A DNA stretch of 35,594 nucleotides from Gammaproteobacteria bacterium (GCA_009937625.1 JAACFA010000006.1:1-35594), one strand, 5' to 3'. Positions 15,763 through 24,423 are shown, counted from the first letter of the stretch. Notes: generated by a model not told the origin, from the sequence alone. A program made the numbers and translations.

Positions 15763-16457
15763 AGCGCCGCGGGTAGCGCCGTGATATCGTCGAAAACAAT
15801 ATCGGCGATGTCTTCGAGATCGCCGCGGGTACTGGTGCCGGTCAATACGCCAACGCAAAGGCCAGCGCCTGCATTACGGCCCATTTCGATATCGTGGCGA
15901 TTATCGCCGACCACGACCACGCTCTCCGCTGCAAGGCCAGTCTGTTCGCAGAATGCCAGCACCATGCCGGCCTCGGGTTTGACGCCGTGCCCACTGTCGT
16001 AGCCCGCCAGGAAATCGAACTGCTGCAAAACGTCGAAGGCTTGCAGGGTATTGACGATACCCTGGTGGCTGTCGGCGGTGGCGACGCCGAGCTTATGCCC
16101 GGCCTGCTTCAACTGTGCGAGCGTGTCGGCCAGCCCGGCAACCGCGGTTGCATGTATCGAACCCTGCTCGTTGAATATCTGGTTGAGGCGCTTGCTGATC
16201 GCGTCGACGTGGTCATGCCTGCCGATCTGGGACGCCCAGGCCCGGGCAATTTGCCGATTGTTGCCGGCCGCTAGCAGGCTGCCGCCGATAAATCGAGACC
16301 GCGCCGGGGCGAAACCGTGCTCGGAAAGCAACTTCCCGGCCAGCCGTTCGTCGCCCTCGGCAAATTCGAGTGCCGCGTGCAGGTAGATCGGCAGCCAGGT
16401 TTTGTTGAAGTCGAGCAGGGTGCCGTCCTTGTCGAAAACAATACCCCGGTATTTCAT
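15759..16457 (-). CDS. HAD-superfamily phosphatase (phosphoglycolate-phosphatase-like)
   Basis: A 232-residue HAD hydrolase. Motif I is VFDKDGTLLDF with the nucleophile and acid Asp pair, motif II lies in GVATADSH, the Lys in HGVKPEAGM, and motif IV is VVGDNRHDIEMGRNAGA. A helical cap lies between motifs I and II, as in phosphoglycolate phosphatases (Gph). It lacks the motif of phosphonoacetaldehyde hydrolase (PhnX). ATG overlaps the stop of the upstream oxygenase gene by one base (TAATG), so it is translationally coupled to the phosphonate-type operon. A role in clearing a phosphorylated side product is possible but unproven. Confidence 0.88.
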   Translation of the reverse strand: MKYRGIVFDKDGTLLDFNKTWLPIYLHAALEFAEGDERLAGKLLSEHGFAPARSRFIGGSLLAAGNNRQIARAWASQIGRHDHVDAISKRLNQIFNEQGSIHATAVAGLADTLAQLKQAGHKLGVATADSHQGIVNTLQAFDVLQQFDFLAGYDSGHGVKPEAGMVLAFCEQTGLAAESVVVVGDNRHDIEMGRNAGAGLCVGVLTGTSTRGDLEDIADIVFDDITALPAAL

Positions 16458-17581
16458 TAGCCGCTCTCGAGTATCCGCAGGCTGCTGTAAAGGCCGTCAA
16501 GGTCGCTATAGGCGCCCTGCAGGTGGCGGCTGCCGCTCGCCAAGTAAGCCTTGCGCGCGTGCAACACCCGCGTGTTGTCGAACAGCAACAATTCACCGGG
16601 CTGCAGTTTGAACACCACCTGCAGTTCTGCGCGTTCCAGGATTTCGGCGTAGTGCCGGTAAGCCGAGTAGAATTGTTGGATCTGATCGGGCGCCAGCATG
16701 ATGGTGTCGATCGAGCGATTGTTAAAGCGCACCTTGATGACTTCGTTGCGATCGTTAACCTCGATTAAGGGAACGCGGGACTGCAGATCGGCGCTGTCGT
16801 CGCGGAAGCGAAAGTTGATCCAGTTATGACTCAGGGTGGCAAAGTGCCCGGGATTTTCCTGGCGCAATATCGTGGCTGCCATGAATCCGTCCTGCAGGAT
16901 CGATTCGCCACCCTCGGTGGAAGACTCCAGGCAATGCAGTAACTGCAATCCGGGTACCGGGTCACGATAGGGATTATCCAGGTGACATCCGAGCCCGAGG
17001 TTGGTATAGGCGAGATTGTTGGGGTCGACCCTGGTGCGCACCTCGAACAGCGGTCCGTAATTGGTTTCGCGCACGAAGCCAAATGTTTCGATCACCTTTA
17101 GTATCTGGCCCGGTTCACAGGGCACCGAATCGAGCAGCACGAAACCATAGTCCCGCACCGCCTGCAGCGCGGCGAGCTTGCTGCGGGCTTGCTCGCAATA
17201 ATTCGGGTAGGCATGGCGCGGCAGCGTCTCGCTGAAGGAGTCGCTGCGCCACAGGAGCTTGCTGGTCTCGCTGCGGTCGTCATATTGGCGATTGAGGCAG
17301 TAACAGTTCCGATACAACCAGTCGGGATCAAATTCCGAGCGGTGGCCGTCCGGGCCGAATTCGACGATCAATTTACCGTCCTCGAGGCTGGCCTTGTCGA
17401 TCGCAATATCGGGTGAAATATCGTTGATATTGAGCAAGCGCTGGCCGTTACCGGGATCGCGGCTGGCGGGCATCTGGCAATGATCTCGCAACCATATGGC
17501 CTGCAGTTCGCTCCTGCCGGCATTCTCCCAGGTGATTGCCAGTTCCCCGGCATCGTAGGATATCTCGCGAATGCGGCTCAT
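16457..17581 (-). CDS. tmpA: TmpA-like Fe(II)/2-oxoglutarate oxygenase (gamma-butyrobetaine hydroxylase family)
   Basis: A 374-residue enzyme of the gamma-butyrobetaine hydroxylase family: an N-terminal DUF971-type domain (WLRDHCQMPASRDPG, about 1-110) and a C-terminal double-stranded beta helix. Iron ligands are His200 and Asp202 (CHLDNPYRDPVPGLQLLHC) and His341 (FDNTRVLHARKAY), with a 2-oxoglutarate-binding Arg near 352. The N-domain keeps only Cys35 of the usual zinc cysteines in that segment. It lies one base after an HD-domain di-iron oxygenase of the PhnZ/TmpB kind. That pairing defines TmpA, which hydroxylates 2-(trimethylamino)ethylphosphonate at C1 next to phosphorus; such proteins were long annotated as gamma-butyrobetaine hydroxylases. 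True gamma-butyrobetaine hydroxylase (carnitine synthesis) is the alternative, but the partner gene argues against it. Confidence 0.82.
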   Translation of the reverse strand: MSRIREISYDAGELAITWENAGRSELQAIWLRDHCQMPASRDPGNGQRLLNINDISPDIAIDKASLEDGKLIVEFGPDGHRSEFDPDWLYRNCYCLNRQYDDRSETSKLLWRSDSFSETLPRHAYPNYCEQARSKLAALQAVRDYGFVLLDSVPCEPGQILKVIETFGFVRETNYGPLFEVRTRVDPNNLAYTNLGLGCHLDNPYRDPVPGLQLLHCLESSTEGGESILQDGFMAATILRQENPGHFATLSHNWINFRFRDDSADLQSRVPLIEVNDRNEVIKVRFNNRSIDTIMLAPDQIQQFYSAYRHYAEILERAELQVVFKLQPGELLLFDNTRVLHARKAYLASGSRHLQGAYSDLDGLYSSLRILESG

Positions 17582-17582
17582 T

Positions 17583-18152
17583 TCACCGTAATAGCTGTGA
17601 CTCGAGTAAGTCCCGGTAGTCGCTAACGGGCTTGATGGTCAGGCCCTTGACCTTGCCATCATCGTCATACAGCCGCAGCCTGACCGCATCCTCGTGATAG
17701 GGCTTGGCTTCGAATGCCTTCACTTCATCGGCGCTCATGGGGCCGCCCTGTACCATCAGCGAATTCACGGAGGCGTCCGACAAACGGCCGAAATATCCGT
17801 CATCGGTCGCGCAAAGATAACGTTTGGCGGCGACATGCAGCCGGATGGGCTCGGTGATTGCGGGCGGATAATATGGCGCGAGGTAGTCCGCGCCCGCTGT
17901 CTCGTGCACATTATCGATGCCGTTTTCGAGCGCCTCGATCGGATGCGCGCCAATAAAATGCCCGATGTCGTGCAACAGGGCCGCGATCACCAGGCTGTCG
18001 GGTGCGTTATCGGCCCGTGCGCAGGCTGCACTTTGTTCCATATGTTGCGACATGCTGACCGCTTCGCCCATATATTCCGCGGCGCCGCGGGTGGCGAACA
18101 ATTCGAGGATGAAGTCGACGATGCTATCGCGTTGCTCACCTGCTGCGCTCAT
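17583..18152 (-). CDS. tmpB: TmpB/PhnZ-like HD-domain mixed-valent di-iron oxygenase
   Basis: A 189-residue HD-domain protein. The expected metal ligands are His37, His61-Asp62 (LLHDIGH), His83, His106 and an Asp near 163. Lys110 in LHVAAKRYLCA matches the phosphonate-binding Lys. Tyr27 and Glu30 (EYMGEAV) match the PhnZ Tyr-x-x-Glu lid, which gates the second iron. Enzymes of this type cleave the carbon-phosphorus bond of 1-hydroxy phosphonates with oxygen. With a TmpA-like partner the expected products are glycine betaine and phosphate. The stop codon lies one base before the tmpA ATG. The start has AGGA seven bases upstream. It is the first gene of the operon. PhnZ proper pairs with a PhnY, which is a different oxygenase type. 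Confidence 0.85.
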   Translation of the reverse strand: MSAAGEQRDSIVDFILELFATRGAAEYMGEAVSMSQHMEQSAACARADNAPDSLVIAALLHDIGHFIGAHPIEALENGIDNVHETAGADYLAPYYPPAITEPIRLHVAAKRYLCATDDGYFGRLSDASVNSLMVQGGPMSADEVKAFEAKPYHEDAVRLRLYDDDGKVKGLTIKPVSDYRDLLESQLLR

Positions 18153-18186
18153 TAACGGGTCCTGTCGATAGTGATGGCTGGCGGTA

Positions 18187-18215
18187 ATTCTGAATTAGAA
18201 ATTGTTTCGAGTAAA
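18187..18215 (-). promoter_or_regulatory. Candidate promoter for the tmpB-tmpA-HAD operon
   Basis: On the minus strand TTTACT (18215-18210) is spaced 17 bases from CAGAAT (18192-18187); each matches four of six consensus bases. It is the best sigma70-like pair in the 97-base gap before tmpB. The match is moderate and a phosphate-regulated (Pho box) element was not recognised. Confidence 0.35.
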
Positions 18216-18249
18216 TCGATTTAGAGCTGGTTTGGCATGGCCGTTGCCG

Positions 18250-18747
18250 CTAATCGCCGTTATTACCGAATTCGAGCAGGTTGATTGCCGCATCAAGCTG
18301 GTGCTGGCTGAAAACCGCGATGCCGTGCTGCCGCAGCATGGCGGCGGTGACGCCGCTGCCGGGTACGGCGTGGCGAGTGAAGCTACCATCGTAAATACGG
18401 CTGCTGCCGCAAGAGGGGCTGGACTCGGTCAGAACTGCTACCGTGATCGCATGCTGATGGCAGATGGCCAGGGCCTGGTTGGCGCCGGACAGGAAATAAT
18501 CGGTGACATCGCTACCGTTTCGGGTTACTACGCTGGCCGCGCCGGCGATCACCGCTGCTCCATCGGCGCCAGAAATTTCCGCCGCGGGGCGCGGTATCGA
18601 CAAGCCGCCGGCAACCTCGGGGCAAAAGCCGACGACGCGACCCTGTTCCTCCAGTCTCGCGAGGCCGGGATGAGACATTGTCTTCGATCGTCCATCGTAG
18701 CGCACCGGGTTTCCCAGCAGGCAGGCGCTTACCAGCAGCTGGTTCAT
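18250..18747 (-). CDS. DUF523 / TudS-like iron-sulfur desulfidase
   Basis: A 165-residue DUF523 protein with the three conserved cysteines: Cys9 (SACLLGNPVRYDG), Cys42 (GFCPEVAGGLSIPRPAAEI) and Cys113 (ESSPSCGSSRIYDGSF). In TudS three such cysteines hold a [4Fe-4S] cluster that removes sulfur from thiouracil-type substrates. ATG 18747 is chosen because homologues begin just before SACLLG; an upstream extension of the frame is not family-like. ATGA overlap with the stop of the ceramidase-like gene indicates a coupled pair. Substrate specificity here is unknown. Confidence 0.9.
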   Translation of the reverse strand: MNQLLVSACLLGNPVRYDGRSKTMSHPGLARLEEQGRVVGFCPEVAGGLSIPRPAAEISGADGAAVIAGAASVVTRNGSDVTDYFLSGANQALAICHQHAITVAVLTESSPSCGSSRIYDGSFTRHAVPGSGVTAAMLRQHGIAVFSQHQLDAAINLLEFGNNGD

Positions 18748-19508
18748 CGCGGCAGGCGTGCCCGGTAACGCAGGTGTCGTAGAAATACCAGGCCGGCGAT
18801 ACCCGAGGCGATGTGCTTCAGGCTGTGCCCGCTGATCAACACCAGCCACTGGTAAATTTCACGGTCGTAAAGCTCGCACAACTTGGCCGCGAGATACCAG
18901 GCCAGCAGCCACCAGATGTCGGAACTGCGGGTATATCGGCCCCGGAAGAGCGCCATGAGGAGAGGGATGCACAGTACTGTCAGATACTGAATCAGCGCAT
19001 AGAAACGCAGGTCTCCGCGTCCGCCGATTTCGCTGTAGTACCAGTAAGCGATGCTCGCGATACCAGCGCACAGCAGTGCCGGGAGCAGCATCCGGCCCGC
19101 CCTGAACGAGACCCGCTCGGCCAGCAGTATCGCGAAGAAAGACATGAACGAGACCGTCATCGCCACCCGGTCCCAGGCGAGCGACAGGTTGTCTGGTGAC
19201 CAGTGATAGTAAATCGAACCGGCGGAAATCAGCACCAGGGAGGTGAAGAATGCCTGGTAGGCGATCCGGAATTGGTCGAGAATCTGCAGTTCTCCGGGCC
19301 GTTGCAGTCGATAAAGACCTTCGATTCCAATCCAGGCAAAGATCAGGTTGGTCAGTACGTTGAGCGCATTGGGAATCGCAAGGAAGCTGTTCTGATCGGC
19401 AAACAGATGATAAGCCGGATCCTGCGGAATACGCGGCGTCAGCAGGGTGGCGATGACCGCGACCAGGCAGATCGCTAGCAGTAAGCTCTGTTTTGCTCGA
19501 ATCGACAT
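18744..19508 (-). CDS. Ceramidase-like (CREST superfamily) integral membrane protein
   Basis: A 254-residue membrane protein with about seven helices. The alkaline-ceramidase-like signature is visible: SAGSIYYHWSPDN with His102, LAWDRVAM with Asp113, and the C-terminal SGHSLKHIASGIAG with His228 and His232. These Ser, Asp and His residues match the zinc site of CREST-family hydrolases, which act on amide bonds in membrane lipids in eukaryotes. The bacterial members have no firmly known substrate. Its stop overlaps the start of the DUF523 gene by four bases. Confidence 0.8.
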   Translation of the reverse strand: MSIRAKQSLLLAICLVAVIATLLTPRIPQDPAYHLFADQNSFLAIPNALNVLTNLIFAWIGIEGLYRLQRPGELQILDQFRIAYQAFFTSLVLISAGSIYYHWSPDNLSLAWDRVAMTVSFMSFFAILLAERVSFRAGRMLLPALLCAGIASIAYWYYSEIGGRGDLRFYALIQYLTVLCIPLLMALFRGRYTRSSDIWWLLAWYLAAKLCELYDREIYQWLVLISGHSLKHIASGIAGLVFLRHLRYRARLPR

Positions 19509-19580
19509 ACGTCAGTTAACGATAGCATCAGGATCCTGTCGATTGAAAGTATCCCGATGCTGTCCGGGAAGCGGGAATCT

Positions 19581-20003
19581 TCAGGCCGGCGGCGGATTCC
19601 CGGTGGACCAGCGTTTGAATCGCTTCCTGCAGTACTGCAGCAGCGAATCATAGTCGGGGAAGTAGAGCTCGAAACCATCCTCGGCGGGAGCATCGTACTC
19701 GCAATAGTCGTTGCTGTGCGAACGGCAAATGGTTGGGCGGTCTTGGTAGATGTTACAGCGGCCGTCGGGCAGCAAATGCTGGCAGCGCGCCTCGAACATC
19801 ACGAACCAGCCGTCGTCATCCTTGTAGGCGCCGACCGCGTTATGCGATACCTGCCACAGCAGGATCTCGAAATCGTATTTCGACTTGGGGGTGTCTATTT
19901 GCTGGGTAACGTAAGTGCAGCACTTGGAGTTGGTGCAGAGATCGCATTTGTTGAACTCCTCGGCCGCACCGCCGACCTCGATATCAGGAAAGTTTTTATC
20001 CAT
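19581..20003 (-). CDS. YkgJ-family cysteine-cluster protein
   Basis: A 140-residue protein with the YkgJ-type metal-binding cysteine pattern: [15 protein letters not shown] at the start, then [20 protein letters not shown] with further cysteines toward CEYD. The family is thought to bind zinc or iron, but its function is not established. The ATG lies inside the end of hemF (8-base overlap), so it is the last gene of the topA-tsaC-hemF-like minus-strand group. It is annotated by motif only. Confidence 0.88.
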   Translation of the reverse strand: MDKNFPDIEVGGAAEEFNKCDLCTNSKCCTYVTQQIDTPKSKYDFEILLWQVSHNAVGAYKDDDGWFVMFEARCQHLLPDGRCNIYQDRPTICRSHSNDYCEYDAPAEDGFELYFPDYDSLLQYCRKRFKRWSTGNPPPA

Positions 20004-20910
20004 CTTGAGCCAGCCAGTCCCGTGCTTTCAGATAATAATCGGTTAATTCCGCCTCGGCGCTGCCCGCCGGCGGTTGATAATTATAGCGCCAGTTGACTAC
20101 CGGTGGCAGCGACATCAGGATCGATTCGGTGCGACCGCCCGACTGCAGACCAAACAGGGTACCGCGGTCGTAAACCAGGTTGAATTCGACGTAGCGGCCG
20201 CGACGATACCATTGAAACTGCTTTTCGCGTTCGCCGTAGGCGTCGTCCTTGTGGCGTTCGACGATCGAGGTGTAGGCGGGCAGGTAGTGATCGCCAACGC
20301 TGCGCATGAAGGCAAACGCGGTTTCGAAATCAGGCTCGTTGAGATCGTCGAAAAACAGCCCGCCGATACCGCGCGGCTCGTTGCGATGTTTCAAATAGAA
20401 ATAATCGTCGCACCATTTTTTGTATTCGTTGTAACGCTCGGCACCATACGGATCGCAGGCCTGTTTGGCCACCTGGTGCCAGTGCTTGCAGTCCTCCCGA
20501 AAGCCGTAGTAGGGGGTCAGATCGAAACCGCCGCCGAACCACCAGATCGGTTCTTCGCCGGCTTTGTCGGCGACGAAAAAGCGTACGTTGGCATGCGAGG
20601 TGGGCACGTAGGGATTGTCGGGGTGCATCACCAGCGATACGCCCATGGCGCGAAACTGACGCCCTGCAAGCTCCGGGCGGTGCGCGCTTGCCGAGGCAGG
20701 GAGGTTGTCGCCGAATACTTCGGAGTAGTTAACGCCGCCCTGCTCGAATACGGCGCCGTCGCGCATTACCATGCTGCGCCCGCCGCCGCCCGCCGGGCGT
20801 TGCCACTCGTCGATCTCGAAGCTGGCCTTGCCATCGATATCCTGCAGCGTACCGGTAATGCTTGCCTGCAGCCGCAACAGGTAACTGCTAACGCGTTCGA
20901 CGTCTATCAA
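19996..20910 (-). CDS. hemF: Oxygen-dependent coproporphyrinogen III oxidase
   Basis: A 304-residue cytoplasmic enzyme of haem synthesis that decarboxylates coproporphyrinogen III to protoporphyrinogen IX using oxygen. Typical segments are [53 protein letters not shown] and [20 protein letters not shown]. The length matches the family. The start is TTG 20910 with AAGGAG six bases upstream; TTGA overlaps the tsaC stop, giving coupled translation. An aerobic lifestyle is implied. Confidence 0.97.
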   Translation of the reverse strand: MIDVERVSSYLLRLQASITGTLQDIDGKASFEIDEWQRPAGGGGRSMVMRDGAVFEQGGVNYSEVFGDNLPASASAHRPELAGRQFRAMGVSLVMHPDNPYVPTSHANVRFFVADKAGEEPIWWFGGGFDLTPYYGFREDCKHWHQVAKQACDPYGAERYNEYKKWCDDYFYLKHRNEPRGIGGLFFDDLNEPDFETAFAFMRSVGDHYLPAYTSIVERHKDDAYGEREKQFQWYRRGRYVEFNLVYDRGTLFGLQSGGRTESILMSLPPVVNWRYNYQPPAGSAEAELTDYYLKARDWLAQDG

Positions 20911-21464
20911 GGACTACTCCTTACGGTGATCCCGGTGTCCAGGTATTTTATCTCACTTGGCTGTCCGCTACCCGTGGCAAAACCGGTGACGATGTGGTCC
21001 ACCTCCTGACCGAACTGCTTGCGCATTTGCAGCGCATTGCGAACCGGAGCGCGACCCGCGCGATTGGCGCTGGTCGAAACGATAGGCGCCTCCAGTCGGT
21101 CGCACAGGATTTGCAGCAGGGGATGGTCGGTAATCCTGATCGCGACGCTGGGGAAATTGCCGCGAATCCAGGGCGGACAAAACTCGCTTGCTGGAACCAG
21201 CCAGGTCGTGGGCCTGTCGGCCGGTACGCGAATTGGTTTGAGCTCCTCCGGCTCGGCATCGAGGTAGGCTGCGCAGTACTCGAGCCGGGACGATAACAGG
21301 ATTAGGCCTTTGGCCGGGCTGCGCTGCTTGATTTGCAGGATGCGGGCAACGCTCGCGGCAATTAGCGGGTGGCAGCCAAAGCCCCAGATGGTGTCGGTCG
21401 GGTAACCGAATATTGCACCACGCGATACCTCGTGACTAAAACGATTTAATGCCCAGGGACTCAT
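20907..21464 (-). CDS. tsaC: Threonylcarbamoyl-AMP synthase (YrdC family)
   Basis: A 185-residue single-domain TsaC/YrdC protein. It makes threonylcarbamoyl-AMP for the t6A37 modification of ANN-decoding tRNAs. Visible features are [15 protein letters not shown], the basic [14 protein letters not shown] motif, and [14 protein letters not shown]. There is no C-terminal Sua5 domain, as expected for the TsaC form. It follows topA by 12 bases, and its stop codon overlaps the hemF start. The tsaC-hemF neighbourhood is also seen in Pseudomonas. Confidence 0.95.
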   Translation of the reverse strand: MSPWALNRFSHEVSRGAIFGYPTDTIWGFGCHPLIAASVARILQIKQRSPAKGLILLSSRLEYCAAYLDAEPEELKPIRVPADRPTTWLVPASEFCPPWIRGNFPSVAIRITDHPLLQILCDRLEAPIVSTSANRAGRAPVRNALQMRKQFGQEVDHIVTGFATGSGQPSEIKYLDTGITVRSSP

Positions 21465-21476
21465 GACGGGCAGGGG

Positions 21477-23885
21477 CTAGCTGGTTTCAGCGGTGGCTTT
21501 TTTCTTGGCCGCTTTTTTCTTAGCGGCTTTCTTCTTAGTGGATTTTTTTGGAGCGGCCTTTTTCTTGGCCGCCGCTTTTTTACGTTTCGATTTTGGCAGC
21601 GGGGCGTTCTCGATCAGCTCCTGGCAGGTCTCGAGATCGAGGCTCGCCGGATCCTCGACGTCCTTGGGGATGCGTGCGTTCTTGTTACCGTCGGTAATAT
21701 AAGGTCCGTAGCGGCCGCGCAGAATCTTGATGTCGGTGCCTTCGAACACCTTGATCTCGCGATTGGCGTCGAACTCTTTTTTCTCGGCAACCAGTTCGAG
21801 GGCGCGTTCCAGCGTTATGGTGAAGGGGTCATCGTCTTCGTTTACCTTGAGCGAAACAAACTTGTTGTCGTATTTCACGTAAGGGCCGAAGCGGCCGATG
21901 TTGGCAGAGATTTGCTCACCCTCGGGCGAGACCCCGAGTTCGCGCGGCAGTTTGAACAATTCCAGCGCTTCCTCGAGCGTAATCGTGTCCATTTTCTGTC
22001 CCGGCCGCAGGCCCGCAAAGCGCGGCTTTTCCTCGTCGTCGCGGGTGCCTATCTGCACGAACGGCCCGTAGCGACCCATGCGTACCGAGATCGGCTTGCC
22101 GGTTTTTTCGTCGACTCCGAGCTGGCGTGCCTGGATTGCCTCGTCGCGGCTGACGTTTTCCATCTTGTCGTCGACCTGGGTCTTGAATGACGACCAGAAC
22201 TCTTCCATCAGCGGCAGCCAGTCTTTTTCGCCCCGGGATATCGCGTCGAGCGAGTCTTCGAGCTGCGCGGTGAAATCGTAGTCGACGTATTGCTTGAAAT
22301 GCTGGGTCAGGAAACGCGCTACCACGCGCCCGACATCGGTCGGATAGAAACGCTTGCTCTCGAGCTCGACATATTCGCGATCGAGCAGGGTGGTGATGAT
22401 AGAGGCATAGGTCGAGGGACGCCCGATGCCGTACTCTTCGAGCGCCTTGACCAGCGAAGCCTCGCTGTATCGGGGCGGTGGTTCGGTAAAATGCTGCTCC
22501 AGCCTGATTTCCTTGAGATCGACGATGTCGCCTTCTTTCAGCGGCGGCAACAGGTTCTCCTTGCTGTCATCCTTCTTGGGCTCGTCCTTGTCCTCGATGT
22601 AAACCCGCATGAAGCCCGGGTCGCGGATGGTCGAGCCGTTAGCCCGGAAGCTGTTGTCACTGCCGCAGGCCAGGTCGATTGCGACCGTATCGAGCGTCGC
22701 GTGAATCATCTGGCAGGCCATGGTGCGTTTCCAGATCAGGCTGTAGAGCCTGAATTCGTCGTCGCCGAGGTGTTGCTTGATCTTGAAGGGCTCGTTGCGC
22801 GCGCTGGTCGGACGGATGGCTTCGTGCGCCTCCTGGGCGTTCTTGGATTTGGTCTTGTACTCGCGCGGCGATTCCGGCAGGTTGTTCTCGCCGAACTTGT
22901 CGGCGATAAACTCGCGAATCTCGTTGACCGCATCGTTCGACAACGATACCGAGTCGGTACGCATATAGCTGATGAGGCCGACCTGTCCGGCGCCAATATC
23001 GATGCCTTCGTAAAGCCGCTGCGCGGTGCGCATGGTTCGCTGTGCCCCAAACCCGAGTTTGCGTGACGCTTCCTGCTGCAGGGTGGAGGTCGTAAACGGT
23101 GGTGCCGGGTTGCGCTTGCGCTGTTTCTTTTCGACCCTGGCGACGCGCAGTTTGCCCTGCGCGGCCTCGCTCAGGCGACGATGTGCAGCGTTGGCCTGCT
23201 CCGCGTTGGTAATGGTGAACTGTTTGACTTTCGCGCCGCCAAGCAGATTTAGTTTGGCGCTGAAAGCCTGCTCTTCAAATACGTTGTCGGACTCGATGCT
23301 CCAGTATTCCTGCGGATTAAAGGCCTCGATTTCGAGCTCGCGCTCGACGATCATGCGCAGTGCGGGGCTCTGAACCCGCCCGGCGGATAGCCCGCGCCTT
23401 ATCTTGCGCCACAGCAACGGCGACAGGTTGAAGCCGACCAGGTAATCGAGCGCGCGCCGCGCCTGCTGGGCGTTGACCAGGTCCATCGTGATTTCTCGCG
23501 GATGTTCGATGGCCTCGGAAACCGCCTGCCGGGTAATTTCGTAGAAAGCGACGCGATAGACGCGTTTGTTCTTGATCAGGTTTTTTTCGTTGAGCAATTC
23601 GTACAGATGCCAGGAAATGGCCTCGCCTTCGCGGTCCGGGTCAGTCGCAAGATAGATCGAATCGGCCTTTTTCAGCTCTTTCTTGATGCTGGTGATGTGC
23701 TTTTGATTGCGCTCCACCGGCGTGTAGTTCATCCTAAAGCCATTCTCGGTCTCGACCGCCCCTTCCTTGGGAACGAGGTCGCGCACGTGACCATAGGACG
23801 CCAGTACCTTGAAATCCTTGCCCAGGTATTTTTCGATTGTCCTTGCTTTCGCCGGGGATTCGACGATTACGAGATGGCTAGCCAT
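21477..23885 (-). CDS. topA: DNA topoisomerase I
   Basis: An 802-residue type IA topoisomerase that relaxes negative supercoils. The Toprim domain holds IVESPAKARTIEKYL and YLATDPDREGEAISWHLYEL; the catalytic Tyr lies in GLISYMRTDSVS. The core ends near residue 590 and is followed by two or more short repeats (IGRFGPYVKYDNKFVSLK; GRYGPYITDGNKNARIPK) of the Toprim C-terminal repeat type rather than the zinc ribbons of E. coli TopA. The last 40 residues are a Lys/Ala-rich tail (KKKAAPKKSTKKKAAKKKAA) likely to bind DNA non-specifically. ATG 23885. It follows smg and precedes tsaC. Confidence 0.97.
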   Translation of the reverse strand: MASHLVIVESPAKARTIEKYLGKDFKVLASYGHVRDLVPKEGAVETENGFRMNYTPVERNQKHITSIKKELKKADSIYLATDPDREGEAISWHLYELLNEKNLIKNKRVYRVAFYEITRQAVSEAIEHPREITMDLVNAQQARRALDYLVGFNLSPLLWRKIRRGLSAGRVQSPALRMIVERELEIEAFNPQEYWSIESDNVFEEQAFSAKLNLLGGAKVKQFTITNAEQANAAHRRLSEAAQGKLRVARVEKKQRKRNPAPPFTTSTLQQEASRKLGFGAQRTMRTAQRLYEGIDIGAGQVGLISYMRTDSVSLSNDAVNEIREFIADKFGENNLPESPREYKTKSKNAQEAHEAIRPTSARNEPFKIKQHLGDDEFRLYSLIWKRTMACQMIHATLDTVAIDLACGSDNSFRANGSTIRDPGFMRVYIEDKDEPKKDDSKENLLPPLKEGDIVDLKEIRLEQHFTEPPPRYSEASLVKALEEYGIGRPSTYASIITTLLDREYVELESKRFYPTDVGRVVARFLTQHFKQYVDYDFTAQLEDSLDAISRGEKDWLPLMEEFWSSFKTQVDDKMENVSRDEAIQARQLGVDEKTGKPISVRMGRYGPFVQIGTRDDEEKPRFAGLRPGQKMDTITLEEALELFKLPRELGVSPEGEQISANIGRFGPYVKYDNKFVSLKVNEDDDPFTITLERALELVAEKKEFDANREIKVFEGTDIKILRGRYGPYITDGNKNARIPKDVEDPASLDLETCQELIENAPLPKSKRKKAAAKKKAAPKKSTKKKAAKKKAAKKKATAETS

Positions 23886-23929
23886 TTAATGTAACTGGTT
23901 GACTTGGATAACTAACGAATTTTCGGTTT

Positions 23930-24412
23930 CTAATGAAACACGGCCGGCTGATCTGCAAATACGATATCTTCGTAGTGCATCAGGGCGTTTTCATCCTGCT
24001 CTTCAGAGCTGTTGAACAATACCATCATGACGATCCATTTCAGCTCCTCGATGTCGACTTCGGAATCCGATTCGAGCGCCATGACCCGGTTGATAACCAT
24101 TTCTCGCAGGCGTGGCGTCAAAACGCCGGACTGTTCGAGAAACAGCAGGAAGCCATGGGCGTTGTAAGCCAGGCGAGCGCTTTCCTCGGACGCCAGTATC
24201 CGCATAGCGCTCTCGGACTGGTCGGAAGCCGTGCTGTCTTCGGCCTCGGCCAGTCCATCGAGCCATTCGAAAGCCTTGTCGATTTCCAGCGAATCAAAGC
24301 CGGCGGCACGCAGGTCCGCATCGATGCCGTCACGGTCTTCCGGGAGGTTTTCATCCTGATCCGCGTAGCTCGAAAAAATATACATCAGAACGTCGATAAC
24401 GCCTTCTTTCAT
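23930..24412 (-). CDS. smg: Smg protein (DUF494)
   Basis: A 160-residue acidic protein of the DUF494/Smg family (MKEGVIDVLMYIFSSYAD, then DVEELKWIVMMVLF-like C-terminus reading VDIEELKWIVMMVLFNSSEE). The biochemical role is unknown. It sits between dprA and topA, as in many Gammaproteobacteria. The ATG lies 11 bases after the dprA stop, which is consistent with one operon. Confidence 0.93.
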   Translation of the reverse strand: MKEGVIDVLMYIFSSYADQDENLPEDRDGIDADLRAAGFDSLEIDKAFEWLDGLAEAEDSTASDQSESAMRILASEESARLAYNAHGFLLFLEQSGVLTPRLREMVINRVMALESDSEVDIEELKWIVMMVLFNSSEEQDENALMHYEDIVFADQPAVFH

Positions 24413-24423
24413 GGATACCTCGT

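Noticed and set aside
15759-16457. HAD protein as phosphonoacetaldehyde hydrolase (PhnX)
   Set aside because: PhnX has a distinct first motif (DWAGTT type) and cap lysine. This protein has DKDGT and a Gph-like cap, so only a general phosphatase call is supported.
20074-21009. A 311-codon plus-strand frame opposite hemF and tsaC
   Set aside because: It lies over two clearly recognised minus-strand genes and shows no domain. It is a shadow frame.
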